A DNA stretch of 64,000 nt from NCBI RefSeq assembly GCF_900106995.1, contig NZ_FNOK01000008.1, positions 62,001-126,000 of the forward strand, in the 5' to 3' direction. A model generated the notes under the pieces. It ran no database searches. It was not told the origin of the DNA and saw only the letters and a program-made list of their open reading frames with translations. Positions 18,096 to 27,123 of the stretch are shown piece by piece. The translations under genes were made by a program, and so were the position numbers. Within the stretch, counting starts at the first letter, position 1; every line of letters starts with the position of its first letter. This stretch comes from Saccharopolyspora shandongensis (GTDB lineage Bacteria; Actinomycetota; Actinomycetes; Mycobacteriales; Pseudonocardiaceae).

Positions 18096-19328
18096 ATGCA
18101 CACGACCAGCCCGGTGCGGCGGATCACCGACCAAGCCGTCCGCGCCGACCCGTACCCGGTCTACGCCGAGCTCCGCGGCACGCCGGTGGTGCGCGACGAC
18201 AGCGGCATCCACCTCATCACCACCTACTGGGAGATCCGGAACCTGTTGCAGGACCCCAGGATCAGCTCGGACGCCCGCAACCTCGCCCCCGGTGCCGATC
18301 CGCTGGTCGGCACGACACCGGACGACGAGGGGATGCTGCCGCCCAGCTTCATCCGGCTGGACCCGCCCGAGCACGACCGGTTGCGCCGCCTGGCGATGCG
18401 CCCGTTCGGTCCCCCGCACAGCCCGCGGTGCATCCACGACATGCGCGGCGACCTCGCGGGGACCGTGACCGGGCTGATCGACGGGCTCGACGGCCGGGAC
18501 CGCTTCGACGTCGTCGACGACTTCGCCTATCCGTTCCCCGTCGCGGTGATCTGCCAGCTCCTGGGCGTGCCGCGGGAGGACGAGCCGCACTTCCGGCGGC
18601 TGGTCGACGTGGTGGTCGCCGGGCTCAGCCCGGCCGAGGACCCGGAGGCGCAGCGGCACGCGGTGCGCCAGGGCCGCCTCGAACTCGGGCAGTACCTGGC
18701 GGCGCTGATCGAGGGGCACCGCCGCCACCCGGGCGACGACATGCTGTCCGCGTGGATCACCGACGAAGGGCCGGAGGGGCGGATGTCCCTGCTGGAGGTG
18801 ATCACCAACGCGGTCCTGCTGCTGATCGCCGGCCACGAGACCACCGTCAACCTGATCACCAACGGGATGCTCACGATGCTGCGGCAACCGGCCGTGCTGG
18901 AACTGCTGCGGACCGAGCCGATGGCGGCGGCCCGCGCCGTGGAGGAACTGCTGCGCTACGAGCCTCCGGTGCAGATACTGCCCCAGCGCACCACGTTGAC
19001 CGACATCGAGGTCGCGGGCAGCGTCATCCCCAAGGGGGCGCCGGTGTGGCTCCTGCTCGCCTCCGGAAACCGGGATCCGGCGCGCTTCCCCGATCCGGAC
19101 CGCTTCGACCCGGCGCGCGTGGACAACCAGCACCTCGGCTTCGGCTTCGGCGTGCACGCCTGCTTCGGCGCGCCGCTCGCCCGGCTGGAAACCCAGATCG
19201 CGCTGACGGAACTAGCCCGCAGGCTGCGCGACCCGCAACTGGTCGAAGACCCGCCGCCGTACCGGCCGAGCCCGATCCTGCGCGGCCCCCGCCACTTGCC
19301 GGTGACGATCAACGGCCTGGCCGCCTGA
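18096..19328 (+). CDS. Cytochrome P450
   Basis: A soluble 410-residue class I P450 monooxygenase. The I-helix oxygen-activation motif is AGHETT (about 245-250), the K-helix ExxR-type motif is EELLRYEPP, and the heme loop is FGFGVHACFG with C356 as the iron ligand. ATG 18096 follows GAGGAG and lies 17 bases after the reductase stop. With ferredoxin and reductase in the same operon the electron chain is complete. Sequence features alone do not reveal the substrate, and no biosynthetic genes adjoin. Confidence 0.95.
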   Translation: MHTTSPVRRITDQAVRADPYPVYAELRGTPVVRDDSGIHLITTYWEIRNLLQDPRISSDARNLAPGADPLVGTTPDDEGMLPPSFIRLDPPEHDRLRRLAMRPFGPPHSPRCIHDMRGDLAGTVTGLIDGLDGRDRFDVVDDFAYPFPVAVICQLLGVPREDEPHFRRLVDVVVAGLSPAEDPEAQRHAVRQGRLELGQYLAALIEGHRRHPGDDMLSAWITDEGPEGRMSLLEVITNAVLLLIAGHETTVNLITNGMLTMLRQPAVLELLRTEPMAAARAVEELLRYEPPVQILPQRTTLTDIEVAGSVIPKGAPVWLLLASGNRDPARFPDPDRFDPARVDNQHLGFGFGVHACFGAPLARLETQIALTELARRLRDPQLVEDPPPYRPSPILRGPRHLPVTINGLAA

Positions 19329-19371
19329 CGGCCGCCCGCTCCGGATCAGCGCGGTGGCGCGAAAGGATTGA

Positions 19372-19740
19372 GAACGGGCGAGACGCGGCGAGCGAAATGC
19401 TCCCGATCAAGCCGTTTACACCTACGCGCGCGAGGATTTCGACACCTGGGAACGCGAACTCGGCCGCACGCTCCGGTCCGGGAGCTTCGACGAGAACCTC
19501 ACCACGGACAGACTGGACGTCACCGGCGCCTTGATCGGGCAGCGGTGGCGGATCGGCCGCGATGTCGTGCTCCAGGTGACCGTGCCGCGCATCCCGTGCC
19601 GGACGTTCGCCGTGTGGCTGGGCCGCAACGGCTGGGTGAAGACCTCCGGGCCTTGACCACGCAACCCGGGCTGCTGCCGCGGCTGCTGGCGGCGGAGGAA
19701 CTCCCGGAGGACGTCCAGGCCCAGGCCATCGCCTGCTCAC
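19372..19740 (+). pseudogene. MOSC-domain (YiiM-like) gene remnant
   Basis: Two pieces of one MOSC-type protein are visible in different frames. The first (about 19393-19653) reads PDQAVYTYAREDFDTWEREL, then FDENLTTDRLDVTGALIG, VTVPRIPCRTFAVWLG and GWVK, the molybdenum-cofactor-sulfurase C-terminal fold including its conserved Cys. It has no start codon and ends at TGA 19654. The second (19647-about 19736), in another frame, reads RALTTQPGLLPRLLAAEELP, the C-terminal helical segment of the same family. The N-terminal third and the stretch between the pieces are gone. The gene is dead. Confidence 0.75.
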
Positions 19741-19768
19741 CTTTCGAACTCTTCCAGGGCCACCGGCG

Positions 19769-19812
19769 CGAACGGACCGTTCACCTCGCTTGGCGAGGCG
19801 AACGGTCCGTTG
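19769..19812 (+). repeat. Hairpin repeat element, copy 2
   Basis: Arms 19769-19789 and 19793-19812 are inverse copies with one internal G-T type mismatch, around a TTG loop; the core is GAACGG-CC-GTTCACCTCGC. The element sits between the MOSC remnant and the 3' end of the convergent MFS gene. It belongs to the same family as the elements near 5.16 and 48.50 kb. Confidence 0.7.
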
Positions 19813-19831
19813 ACCGCGCGCGGCCGGCTCG

Positions 19832-21325
19832 TCAGCGGCGGGTCAGGACCCACCACGCTTGCACCGCCGCGTAGGCGAGGATCACCGCGCCGACCGCGCT
19901 GGTGATGTGCACGCCGAAGGTGAAGGCCTGCGCCGCCGACTCGCGCAGCGCGATGCCCTGCTCCACCGGCAGCTCGGCCGCCGCCGACAGCGCGCCGCCC
20001 AGCGTGTCCCGCACGGTGTCCACTATGGATGCTGGGACGTCGGTGACGTCGACGCGGCCGCGGTAGGCCGCGGTCAGCACGCTGCCGAGGATCGCCGTGC
20101 CCATCGCGGCGCCCAGCTCGTAGCCGGTCTCCGAGATCGCCGAGGCCGCGCCCGCGTTCTCCGGGGCGACGCTGTTCATGATGGTGTCGTTGGTCGCCGT
20201 CTCGGTGATACCCGCGCCGAGGCCGACCACCATGAACGCCACGACCACCAGCCAGGTGCCGCCCTCCGCGGGCAGCAGCACCATCAGCAGGTAGCCGAAC
20301 GCGGTCGCCAGTATCGCCGCGCCCAGCAGCTCGGCCAGCCGGATCTTGCGGATCAGCCGGACCGCCACCAGCGACCCGAGCACCGACAGCGCGATGCCCG
20401 GCAGCAGCGCGAGACCCGCGCGCAGCGGGCTCATGCCCAGCACGAGTTGCAGGTACTGGGTCATGAAGAACAGCCCGCCGACCATCACGAACACCGCCAG
20501 CAGGTTGCTGGTGACCGCGACGCTGAAGCGCGGGTTGCGGAACAGCTCCAGGTCCAGCATCGGGGCGTCCAGCCTGCGCTGCCTGCGCACGAACGCGTAG
20601 CCGGCGATCGCCGCGATCGCCACCGCGGGCAGCGCCAGGGCGCCGCCGCCGGCGAACTCCTTGATGCCCAGGACCAGCGCCAGCATCGCCAGCAGCGACA
20701 GGCCCGCGCTGGCCAGGTCGTAGCGGCCGGGCACCGGGTTGCGCGACTCCGGGATCACCAGCGGGCCGACGATCAGCAGCAGGACCATCACCGGCAGGTT
20801 GATCAGGAACACCGAGCCCCACCAGAAGTGCTCCAGCAGCAGCCCGCCGAGCAGCGGGCCGAAGGCGGAGCCGCCGGCGAAGGTCGCGGTCCAGGCCGCG
20901 ATCGCGGTGGTCCTGGCGCGCGGGTCGGTGAAGATGTTGCGGATCAGCGACAGCGTCGAGGGCATCAGCGTCGCGCCGGCGATGCCCAGCAGCGCGCGGG
21001 CCGCGATGAGCAGCTCGGCGGTGGGTGCGAAGGCCGCCAGCGCGGAGGCCAGGCCGAAGCCGGTCGCGCCGATCAGCAGCAGCCTGCGGCGGCCGATCCG
21101 GTCGCCGAGCGTACCCATCGTCACCAGCAGGCCGGCCAGCATCAGCGAGTAGATGTCGACGATCCACAGCAATTGCCCGCCGGTGGGCCGCAGCTCCTCG
21201 CTGATGTGCGGGAGGGCGAAGCTCAGCACCGTGTTGTCGACCGAGATCAACAACACCGGGAGCAGGAGGGCGCCCAGCGCCGTCCACTGCTTGCGGGAAA
21301 TCTGGGGCGAATTCAGCTTTAACAT
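19832..21325 (-). CDS. DHA2-family (QacA/EmrB-like) MFS drug exporter
   Basis: A 497-residue integral membrane proton-driven multidrug exporter with about 14 helices. Typical landmarks are ISVDNTVLSFALP in helix 1, GDRIGRRR in the helix 2-3 loop, and the antiporter motif C region (GGSAFGPLLGG) in helix 5. It is divergent from a TetR gene with operators between them, the usual arrangement for substrate-induced efflux pumps. The gene ends at the repeat element near 19.8 kb. Confidence 0.92.
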   Translation of the reverse strand: MLKLNSPQISRKQWTALGALLLPVLLISVDNTVLSFALPHISEELRPTGGQLLWIVDIYSLMLAGLLVTMGTLGDRIGRRRLLLIGATGFGLASALAAFAPTAELLIAARALLGIAGATLMPSTLSLIRNIFTDPRARTTAIAAWTATFAGGSAFGPLLGGLLLEHFWWGSVFLINLPVMVLLLIVGPLVIPESRNPVPGRYDLASAGLSLLAMLALVLGIKEFAGGGALALPAVAIAAIAGYAFVRRQRRLDAPMLDLELFRNPRFSVAVTSNLLAVFVMVGGLFFMTQYLQLVLGMSPLRAGLALLPGIALSVLGSLVAVRLIRKIRLAELLGAAILATAFGYLLMVLLPAEGGTWLVVVAFMVVGLGAGITETATNDTIMNSVAPENAGAASAISETGYELGAAMGTAILGSVLTAAYRGRVDVTDVPASIVDTVRDTLGGALSAAAELPVEQGIALRESAAQAFTFGVHITSAVGAVILAYAAVQAWWVLTRR

Positions 21326-21344
21326 TCTCTACTCGTTTCGACTG

Positions 21345-21379
21345 TACCGTCTGGACGGTATAGTAACCGTCCGGACGGT
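21345..21379 (+). promoter_or_regulatory. Double palindromic TetR operator
   Basis: Two copies of one palindrome lie side by side between the divergent exporter and regulator genes: 21345-21360 (TACCGTCTGGACGGTA, one central mismatch) and 21366-21379 (ACCGTCCGGACGGT, perfect). Their centres are about 20 bases apart, two helical turns, so two TetR dimers could bind on the same face and shut both promoters. The second copy ends 12 bases before the regulator ATG. Confidence 0.75.
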
Positions 21380-21391
21380 ACAGTGCCACCC

Positions 21392-21940
21392 ATGGCAGCC
21401 ACCAGCACCCGAGACCGCATCCTCGACGCGCTCCAGCGGATCCTGATCCGCCAGGGCACCGCGGCGGTGACCCTCGAATCGGTCGCCGCCGAGGCGGGCG
21501 TGTCCAAGGGCGGCCTGCTCTACCACTTCCGCTCCAAGCAGGCGATGTTCCAGGGGCTGACGCGGCGGATCGACGAGGACGCCGAGGCCGAATTCGTCCA
21601 GGCCACCCGGGAAGGCGTGGACGTCGTCCGGTACTTCCTGCAGACCTCGCTGCCCGCGTCGGACGAGGAGGCGGCGCTCTACTGGTCGGTGATCGCGGCC
21701 CTGCGCAGCGGCGAAGGTCTCACCGACGACGGCACCGAGGTGCTGGCCAGGGTCTTCAACCGCTGGTCCGAACTGCTCACCGACTACATCGGCGACCCGG
21801 TGCTGGCCGAGACCGTCCGCCTGGTCGGCGACGGCCTCTACCTGAGCGCGCTGTCCGGCCTGCCGCACCCCGACCCGGACCTGCTGCGCCGGGTCTTCGA
21901 CCGGATCTTCGAACAGGTCGCGGCGGCGCGCGGAGCCTGA
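21392..21940 (+). CDS. TetR-family regulator of the drug exporter
   Basis: A 182-residue repressor. The N-terminal HTH is ILDALQRILIRQGTAAVTLESVAAEAGVSKGGLLYHFRSKQ, in the AcrR/TetR form; the remainder is an all-helical ligand-binding domain. ATG 21392 is preferred to GTG 21383 since it gives the usual short lead to the HTH and leaves the operator free. It should repress the divergent exporter and itself, and release DNA when a lipophilic drug binds. Confidence 0.9.
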   Translation: MAATSTRDRILDALQRILIRQGTAAVTLESVAAEAGVSKGGLLYHFRSKQAMFQGLTRRIDEDAEAEFVQATREGVDVVRYFLQTSLPASDEEAALYWSVIAALRSGEGLTDDGTEVLARVFNRWSELLTDYIGDPVLAETVRLVGDGLYLSALSGLPHPDPDLLRRVFDRIFEQVAAARGA

Positions 21941-22088
21941 TCTCCGCCATTCCCGGGAAGAAGCCTTTTCGGTATGTCGCTCAGAACTTGGCGAGTGTTA
22001 CCCATTTCGTATACAGAAGATCGTACCGCTGAGTAAGATCCGCCTCGACCAATTGGGCTCGTCGGGAATTCCATGCGGGGGTCGCACG

Positions 22089-23471
22089 GTGTGGACGCAG
22101 CGGGATCAGATCCAGGCATACCGGTTTCTCCGCCGACGGCTGGTATCCGCGCTCGTCTCCGCCGACGCCAACCATCCGGTCGCGCCCGCCAAGCGGGTCG
22201 TCCTCGGCACGGCGCTCGGCCTGGCGGTCGCGCTCCTGGTGGGTGCCGTGTTCGGCGTCATCGGCCTGCTCGCCCCGACGCGCGCGGAGGCGTGGCGCCA
22301 GGGCGGCCAGGTGATCATCGAGAAGGAGACCGGAACACGGTTCGTCCTCGGGCAGGACGGCCTGCTGCACCCGGCGCTCAACTACGCCTCGGCGCGGCTG
22401 CTCGCGGGCGGCGACGGCGGCAAAACCGTGACGGTGTCCGCGAAAGCGCTGACCGGCGCGCCCCGCGGCGGCGCGGTCGGCATCGCGGGCGCGCCTGATT
22501 CGTTGCCGGGCGGCGATCGCCTGCTGACCGGCTCCTGGACCGCGTGCACCCGCGTCGCGCCCGACCGGCCCAGCGGCGAGGCCCCGATCACCACCGTCCT
22601 GTTAGGACCGAGCGGCGCGGGCGCGGAACTCCGCGATGGGCAGGCGTTGCTGGCCAGCCTGCCCTCCGGCGAGCGCTTCCTGGTGACCGGCGGGCACCGG
22701 TACCGGCTGGGCGGTGAGCGCGCCGTCGTCGCGCTCGGCTACGCGGCGGCCGAGGAGGTCCCGGTGGCGCCCGCGTGGCTGAACACCCTTCCGGCTGGCC
22801 GGGATCTGGCCACCATCGCCGTGCCGGACGCGGGCAAGCCCGGCATCCGGGTCGGCGCCGAGACCCGCCCGGTCGGGCAGGTGCTGGTGTCCGAGGTCGG
22901 CGAGTACTACCTGGTGCGGCGCGACGGCCTGGCCGTCATCACCGAGACCGAGGCGGACCTGCTGCTCGGCGCGCCGGAGAACACCGCCGCCTACCCCGGC
23001 GAGCGCCCGCACCGGGTGGAGGTCGCCACCGCCGACATCGGCGGCGTGCCGCGATCGCCGGAACGCCAGGACGGCTACCCCGACCGGCGGCCGGAGCCCG
23101 TCAAGCCCGGCCGGGCGCCGACGGTGTGCGCCACCGGCGAGCGGGTCACGGTCGGCCAGGCGCTTCCCTTGCGGGGCGGGGAAAAAGTCGTGCCGGTGAC
23201 AGCGCCCACCGCGGACACCGCCGCGGAGGTGTACGTGCCCGGCGGGTCCGGCGCGGTCGTCGCCGAGGAACCGGCCCCGGGCGTGCCCGCCGGGGCGGTG
23301 TACCTGATCACCGATGCGGGCATGAAGTACCCGATCCCGGGCGACGAGGCGATTTCCGCGCTCGGTTACGGAAGCCGGCCGACGCGCGGCGTGCCCGCGT
23401 CGGTGCTCGCGCTGTTCCCGACCGGCGCCGTGCTCGATCCGGCATTGGCCGGGCAGGTGTTCCCGGGCTGA
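22089..23471 (+). CDS. eccB: Type VII secretion protein EccB
   Basis: A core ESX membrane component of 460 residues. The start MWTQRDQIQAYRFLRRRLVSAL is diagnostic of EccB; a single transmembrane helix follows (about 38-62), then a large extracytoplasmic domain made of repeats around a core, with GPSGAGAELRDGQALL and two Cys, as in mycobacterial EccB1. GTG 22089, after GCGGGGG, is chosen over ATG 22053 because it gives the family start. The stop overlaps the ATG of the next gene. It forms the membrane pore complex with EccC and EccD, both encoded about 15-20 kb downstream. Confidence 0.93.
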   Translation: MWTQRDQIQAYRFLRRRLVSALVSADANHPVAPAKRVVLGTALGLAVALLVGAVFGVIGLLAPTRAEAWRQGGQVIIEKETGTRFVLGQDGLLHPALNYASARLLAGGDGGKTVTVSAKALTGAPRGGAVGIAGAPDSLPGGDRLLTGSWTACTRVAPDRPSGEAPITTVLLGPSGAGAELRDGQALLASLPSGERFLVTGGHRYRLGGERAVVALGYAAAEEVPVAPAWLNTLPAGRDLATIAVPDAGKPGIRVGAETRPVGQVLVSEVGEYYLVRRDGLAVITETEADLLLGAPENTAAYPGERPHRVEVATADIGGVPRSPERQDGYPDRRPEPVKPGRAPTVCATGERVTVGQALPLRGGEKVVPVTAPTADTAAEVYVPGGSGAVVAEEPAPGVPAGAVYLITDAGMKYPIPGDEAISALGYGSRPTRGVPASVLALFPTGAVLDPALAGQVFPG

Positions 23472-25708
23472 TGGGATCGGCGGAACGCGGGCTCGTCCGG
23501 CTGGGACTCCGCTACGCCGTGTGGCTGCGCTTCGTCGTGATCGCCGTGGCGAGCGGGGCCTCGCTGGTGCTGGAGAACGAGCGGAAACCCGGCTGGGCCA
23601 TCTTCATCGTCCTGGCGCTCAACGCGTGGAACGCGTGGTACGCCGCCCGGATGTCCCGCTCTGCCGCGCGCTGGCCGGTCGCCGTCGACGTGCTGGTGAT
23701 GTGCGCGATCTGCCTCACCCAGGTCTGGACGACGCCCACCGCGCCCAGCCCCGAGGGCACCAGCTGGGTCCGGGTCGCCGCGGCGATCACCGTGGTCGCC
23801 TATCCCTGGCAGCTCGGCGCGGGCGCGCTGGGCGCGGCGACCGCCGCGATCACCGCCGCGCACCTGGCCGGGACGGCGCTCTCGCTGCCCGAGCACTGGA
23901 TGACGGCCGCGCCGATCCACCTGTGGATGTTCATGGAAGCCGGCCTGTCCTGGGGCCTCTACCTGCTGGTCCGCCGCGGCGCCCGGACCGCCGACCAGAT
24001 CGTCGCCCGCGGCGAGCGGCTGCGCCGGCGGGCGGCGGTCGCCGAGGCGCGGCGCACCGACGAGCGCGAACACCTCGCGGCCCTGCACGACACCGCGTCG
24101 GCCACGCTGCTGATGGTCGGCGCCGGGGTGGTGGCCGAGCGACAGACCTGGCTCGCGGAGCAGGCGAAGCGGGACCTGGAGGTGATCCGCGGCCGGTCCG
24201 AGGTGTCCGGCGGCGAGGCCGATCTCGTCGGCATGCTGCGGGAAACCATCACCAGGACGCCGCTGCGGGTCCGGCTGACCGCGCCCGACGAGCTGGTGGT
24301 GCCCTCGGTGGAAGCGGTCGCCCTCTGCCACGGCACGCGGGAAGCGCTGACCAACGTCGTCCGGCACGCCGGGGTCGACCGCGCCGACGTGGCCGTCGCG
24401 CCGCACGGCGACAGCGTCGTCGTGGAGGTCGTGGACGCCGGGCGCGGCTTCGACCCGGACCGGATCTCCGGCCACCGCTACGGCGTGACCGGCTCGCTCG
24501 TGGAGCGGATGCGGCGGACGGGCGGGAGCGCGGAGGTGATCAGCAGCCCCGGCGGCGGAACCCGGGTGCGGATGACGTGCCCGCTCGGGGCGGCGGAGGA
24601 CGCCGGGGGCGACGCCGAGATCATCGCCACGAAGTTCCTGCAGGGCATGCAGTGGGCCGTGGTGGTGATGAACCTCGTCATCCTGTGCCTGCTCGACCTG
24701 CCGAAGCTGCTGGCGAACCTGGACGGCTACCGCTCCACGCCCACCCAGTTCCTCGCCTTCGCCGGGTTCCTCGCGGTGACCCTGATCGTGCTGGTCAGCC
24801 TGCGTCGGCAGCGGCCGATCGGCCGGTGGCGCTGGCCGTTGCTGGCGCTGGTGTTCGCGTTGTCCGCCGCCGGGACCGCGTCGGTGCAGCCCGAGCACCT
24901 GCTCGGCTTCGCGCACTGGTCCGAAGGGGACGCCGGTTGGACGGTGGCGCTGCTCCTGCTCGACTGCCGCGTCCCGACCTTCGCCCTGACGCTCATCGCC
25001 CACTACGTGATGACCTTCGCGCAGGTCGGGTTCGCCGGGAACGCCGCGATCTCGTTCTCCGACGCGGTGAACGCGACCGTGCTGATCCTCAGCTACCAGA
25101 CCGCGGTCGGTTTGATCGCCGCGGTGCTGCGCGGGCTCGCGGTGTCCTCGGCCCGGGCTGCCAGGGAGGAGGAGCAGCTGCGGACCGCCGAGGAAGTGGC
25201 GCGGCAGCTGCACCAGGACCGCAAGAACCGCTACGCCGACCTGGAAGGCACGACCGTCCCGCTGCTCGACGGCCTGGGCTCGGGCGCCCTCGACCCCGGC
25301 GACGTGTCGGTCCGCCGGAGGTGCTCGGTGGAGGCGGCGAAGATGCGCCGCCTGTTCGCCGAGGACGCCTCCACCCCGGACCCGCTGCTGCACGAGCTCC
25401 GGGCCTGCATAGAACTGGCCGAGCGGCAAGGGGTTTCGGTGCGCTTCGCCGAGTACGGCAAGCGCCCGGCGATTCCCCGGGAGGTGCGGCGCAGGCTCAC
25501 CGAGCCCGCGGTCACCGCACTGGCCACCGCCACCGGCACGGTGCGGGTGACGGTGGCCGGCTCCGGCGACACCGTCACGGTCAGCCTGGTGGCCGCCGCC
25601 GTCGAGCCAGTGCTCGCCGAACCCCGGTCCGACGGCGACGTGGTCACCTCGACCGTGGTGGACGGCGGCCGGATCTGGGTCGAGGCGAAGTGGAGCCGCC
25701 CGACATGA
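23471..25708 (+). CDS. Duplicated two-module sensor histidine kinase
   Basis: A 745-residue fusion of two kinase-like modules. Module 1: four to six helices (about 15-175), phospho-acceptor box LAALHDTASATLLM (H206), HATPase domain with ALTNVVRHAG (N295), VVDAGRGFD and PGGGTRVRM. Module 2 starts near residue 385: a second set of helices, then VARQLHQDRKNRYADLEG (possible H581) and a C-terminal domain of HATPase size without recognisable N-box or DxG motifs, so probably unable to bind ATP. The ATG overlaps the EccB stop (TGATG), tying it to the secretion operon. The LuxR-type regulator gene follows within 70 bases. Confidence 0.85.
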   Translation: MGSAERGLVRLGLRYAVWLRFVVIAVASGASLVLENERKPGWAIFIVLALNAWNAWYAARMSRSAARWPVAVDVLVMCAICLTQVWTTPTAPSPEGTSWVRVAAAITVVAYPWQLGAGALGAATAAITAAHLAGTALSLPEHWMTAAPIHLWMFMEAGLSWGLYLLVRRGARTADQIVARGERLRRRAAVAEARRTDEREHLAALHDTASATLLMVGAGVVAERQTWLAEQAKRDLEVIRGRSEVSGGEADLVGMLRETITRTPLRVRLTAPDELVVPSVEAVALCHGTREALTNVVRHAGVDRADVAVAPHGDSVVVEVVDAGRGFDPDRISGHRYGVTGSLVERMRRTGGSAEVISSPGGGTRVRMTCPLGAAEDAGGDAEIIATKFLQGMQWAVVVMNLVILCLLDLPKLLANLDGYRSTPTQFLAFAGFLAVTLIVLVSLRRQRPIGRWRWPLLALVFALSAAGTASVQPEHLLGFAHWSEGDAGWTVALLLLDCRVPTFALTLIAHYVMTFAQVGFAGNAAISFSDAVNATVLILSYQTAVGLIAAVLRGLAVSSARAAREEEQLRTAEEVARQLHQDRKNRYADLEGTTVPLLDGLGSGALDPGDVSVRRRCSVEAAKMRRLFAEDASTPDPLLHELRACIELAERQGVSVRFAEYGKRPAIPREVRRRLTEPAVTALATATGTVRVTVAGSGDTVTVSLVAAAVEPVLAEPRSDGDVVTSTVVDGGRIWVEAKWSRPT

Positions 25709-25775
25709 CGTCCTCCCCCGCCCGCCGGGGCGGGATTCCCAAGAACGACACGACATTGCGCAGCGGAGGTCGAAG

Positions 25776-26417
25776 TTGATCACGGTCGTGGTGGTAGACG
25801 ATCATCCTGCGGTGGTCGCCGGTGTGCGGGCCTGGTGCTCGTTGGCCGACCCGCCGATCAAGGTGCTCGATTCGGGCCCGGCGGTGTCGGTCGCGTGGCT
25901 GGATCCCGGTGCCACCGCCGACGTGGTGATCTTCGACCTGCAGCTGGACATCACCGGCCCCGCCTACGGCGACCTCAAGCGGCTGGTGGACGCCGGCCGC
26001 CCGGTGGTGATCTACAGCATGCGGGCCGACCGGGAAACCGTGTTGACCTGCCTGGACATCGGCGCCTTCACGTACCTGACGAAGGCGGAGGGCGAGGACC
26101 ACCTGGTCGCCGCAGTGCAGGCCGCGGCGACCAACACGCCGTACCTGCCGCCGTCGCTGTCCGGCGCGTTCGGCACCGACGACCGGCCGAACCGGCCCCG
26201 GCTGTCGCCCCGGGAGACCGAGGTGCTGCTGGAGTGGTTCCACTGCGAGTCGAAGGAAATGGTGGCGCGGCGGCTCAACCTGACGGTGCACCGGGTCAAC
26301 TCCTGCCTGGAGCGGGTGCGCATCAAGTACGCCAACGTCGGCCGGGAGGCCCCGACCAAGGCCGCGCTGGTCGCCCGCGCGATCCAGGACGGCCTGGTGC
26401 GCGCCGACGAACTCTGA
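25776..26417 (+). CDS. LuxR-type response regulator (TTG start)
   Basis: A 213-residue regulator with TTG start at 25776 after GGAGGT. The receiver keeps the acidic VVDDHP, D54 in VVIFDLQLD and the lysine in YLTKAEG. The HTH is LSPRETEVLLEWFHCESKEMVARRL with NLTVHRVNSCLERVR. It is the likely partner of the duplicated kinase and part of the secretion locus; regulators placed inside ESX operons like this probably tune their expression, though this is inference. Confidence 0.88.
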   Translation: MITVVVVDDHPAVVAGVRAWCSLADPPIKVLDSGPAVSVAWLDPGATADVVIFDLQLDITGPAYGDLKRLVDAGRPVVIYSMRADRETVLTCLDIGAFTYLTKAEGEDHLVAAVQAAATNTPYLPPSLSGAFGTDDRPNRPRLSPRETEVLLEWFHCESKEMVARRLNLTVHRVNSCLERVRIKYANVGREAPTKAALVARAIQDGLVRADEL

Positions 26418-26478
26418 TCGCTCGTGGCGCTCGTCAGCGGGCCGTTCCTGTCGGCATGCCCGGATACCTTCCCCGATC

Positions 26479-27027
26479 GTGACGGACATCCACTACCTGA
26501 CCGGCGACACGACCAACCCCCGCGCCGAGGGCCCCAAGGTCATCGCCCACATCTGCAACGACCGCGGCGGATGGGGCAGGGGATTCGTCCTGGCGATCTC
26601 CCGGCGCTGGCCGGAGCCCGAAGCCGCCTACCGCCGCTGGCACCACGACCGGGCTTCCAACGACTTCGAGCTCGGGGCGACCCAACTCGTCCAGGTCGCA
26701 CCCGACACCTGGATCGCCAACATGGTCGGCCAGCACGGCATCAGCACCAGCCGCAGCTCCGGCCCTCCCATCCGCTACGACGCGGTGCGCCAATGCCTGC
26801 GACACCTCGCCGCGCACGCCGCGCGCCTCGCCGCGAGCGTCCACCTGCCCCGCATCGGCACCGGCCTGGCCGGAGCCCGCTGGGACCGCATCGAACCGCT
26901 CATCACGGGCGAGCTCACCGGCCACGGCATCCCCGTCACCGTCTACGACCTGCCACGAGCACGAGCCGACCGCGACGACCATCCGGGGCGACCGACACGC
27001 AGACGCCCGGCAGCCAGGAACCGCTGA
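26479..27027 (+). CDS. Macro-domain protein (Poa1-like)
   Basis: A 182-residue macro domain. The N-terminal strands read IHYLTGDTTNP and KVIAHICNDRGGWGRGFVLAISRRWP, the conserved opening with the Asn and Gly that bind ADP-ribose; later LPRIGTGLAG is the second phosphate loop. Members of this subgroup remove the phosphate from ADP-ribose-1''-phosphate or bind ADP-ribose derivatives. The start is GTG 26479. The basic tail (about 160-182) is poorly conserved. It lies between two regulator genes of the secretion locus with no obvious link to secretion. Confidence 0.85.
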   Translation: MTDIHYLTGDTTNPRAEGPKVIAHICNDRGGWGRGFVLAISRRWPEPEAAYRRWHHDRASNDFELGATQLVQVAPDTWIANMVGQHGISTSRSSGPPIRYDAVRQCLRHLAAHAARLAASVHLPRIGTGLAGARWDRIEPLITGELTGHGIPVTVYDLPRARADRDDHPGRPTRRRPAARNR

Positions 27028-27123
27028 CGGACGGGCTGCCCGGAAATGGGGTACGAACGGCCCCCACCGCGCGCGAGCGGACCTCGCTAACGTCCTCCGC
27101 GGAGATCGAATCGGGAGGAATCG

